From Acidobacteriota bacterium (lineage in GTDB: Bacteria > Acidobacteriota > Vicinamibacteria > Vicinamibacterales > UBA2999): DNA of 6,988 bases. Location of the stretch: contig JADZBZ010000110.1 of the NCBI GenBank assembly GCA_020851835.1, positions 1-6,988 on the forward strand. Direction: 5' to 3'. Positions 6,712-6,988 of the stretch are shown here, piece after piece. Positions within the stretch are counted from its first letter, which is position 1; each line of letters begins with the position of its first letter. A program made the translations under genes and the position numbers. The notes beneath the pieces are model-generated. The model did no database searches. It was not told the origin of the DNA and was given only the letters and a program-made list of their open reading frames with translations.

Positions 6712-6719
6712 AATATACT
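6712..6719. promoter_or_regulatory. Overlapping divergent -10 elements of purE and the M16 cluster
   Basis: The 56-base spacer holds one AT-rich island, AATATACT. On the plus strand TATACT (6714-6719) matches the sigma-70 -10 box at five of six positions; on the minus strand TATATT (6717-6712) also matches at five of six. For purE, transcription would begin about at the start codon (6726-6727). For the M16 operon it would begin near 6705, giving a leader of about 35 bases with a good Shine-Dalgarno. No convincing -35 is seen for either. Position in a divergent spacer supports the call; use by RNA polymerase is inference. Confidence 0.5.
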
Positions 6720-6726
6720 CTGCACG

Positions 6727-6988
6727 ATGTCGCCCTCGACCCCGCTCGTGGCTGTGATCATGGGCTCGAGTTCCGATTGGGACACCATGTCCCACGCCGT
6801 CACCGCGCTCGAGCGCTTCGATGTGCCTTACGAAAAGGCGGTGGTGTCGGCGCACCGCACGCCGGCGTGGATGGCCGAGTTTGCCACCGGCGCCGAGGCG
6901 CGCGGCATCCAGGTGATCATCGCCGGCGCGGGCGGCGCCGCGCATCTGCCCGGCATGGTGGCCGCCTACACCGTGCTCCCGGTGCTCG
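6727..6988 (+). CDS. purE: N5-carboxyaminoimidazole ribonucleotide mutase PurE (C-terminus beyond the window)
   Basis: The first 87 residues are present and the gene runs off the right edge; full-length class I PurE has about 160-170 residues, so roughly half is missing. The signatures are clear: VIMGSSSDW (10-18), SAHRTP (41-46, with the conserved histidine H43) and AGAGGAAHLPGM (67-78, with H73). PurE converts N5-CAIR to CAIR in de novo purine synthesis, in the cytoplasm, together with PurK, which is often the next gene and would lie outside the window. The ATG at 6727 is chosen because the sequence before the conserved core is short, as usual, and the nearest in-frame ATG downstream would fall inside the MGSSSDW motif. 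No Shine-Dalgarno precedes it, and a -10-like box ends seven bases upstream, so the mRNA may be leaderless. It is divergent from the M16 genes and shares only the promoter region with them. Confidence 0.95.
   Translation, partial: MSPSTPLVAVIMGSSSDWDTMSHAVTALERFDVPYEKAVVSAHRTPAWMAEFATGAEARGIQVIIAGAGGAAHLPGMVAAYTVLPVL

Noticed and set aside
5555..6757. Plus-strand open frame of 400 codons antisense to the catalytic M16 gene and running into purE
   Set aside because: Low-complexity Arg/Val/Gly composition, no motif, and conflict with two certain genes.
1151..6812. Many CTCGAG hexamers, more than base composition predicts
   Set aside because: Those I checked fall in frame as Leu-Glu codon pairs (CTC GAG) of the minus-strand genes, so preferred codon use explains them.

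Overview
The window is GC-rich bacterial chromosomal DNA (about two thirds GC by eye) with tightly packed genes and preferred codons ending in G or C. The gene content suits an environmental Gram-negative bacterium. It includes a pair of secreted M16B peptidases, a secreted beta-propeller of the delta-60 repeat type, an ArsS-type radical SAM protein with its AhpD-like partner, and purE. Acidobacteriota (Vicinamibacteria-like) is my best guess at the phylum, but it rests on style and gene content and no marker gene proves it.

Six of the seven genes lie on the minus strand and read right to left; purE is divergent at the right edge. From right to left: (1) purE (6727 to the right edge, plus strand, truncated) starts within about 8 bases of a TATACT box and has no Shine-Dalgarno sequence, so it may be leaderless. 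(2) The 56-base divergent spacer carries two overlapping -10-like boxes, one per strand. (3) Two M16 peptidase subunits (6670-5315 and 5318-3873) overlap by ATGA. The first has the HxxEH zinc site and lacks the R/Y pair; the second has the reverse, so they look like one split protease. (4) A HI0933/YhiN-type flavoprotein (3876-2578) overlaps the second peptidase gene by ATAG and appears to start at a rare ATA codon. A degenerate heptanucleotide repeat lies inside its coding sequence. (5) An AhpD-like protein (2537-2205) and an ArsS-family radical SAM protein (2173-1127) form the arsenosugar-associated pair; the arsenite methyltransferase ArsM is not in the window. (6) A secreted beta-propeller protein with delta-60-type repeats (1045 to the left edge) is truncated at its C-terminus.

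The two M16 genes and the flavoprotein gene look translationally coupled. The ArsS pair follows with short gaps of 40 and 31 bases, so all five could share one transcript or the pair could have its own promoter. The M16 subunits and the propeller act outside the cytoplasm; the flavoprotein, the AhpD-like protein, ArsS and PurE are cytoplasmic. No RNA gene, CRISPR array, insertion sequence or convincing terminator was seen, and no intergenic stretch exceeds about 81 bases.
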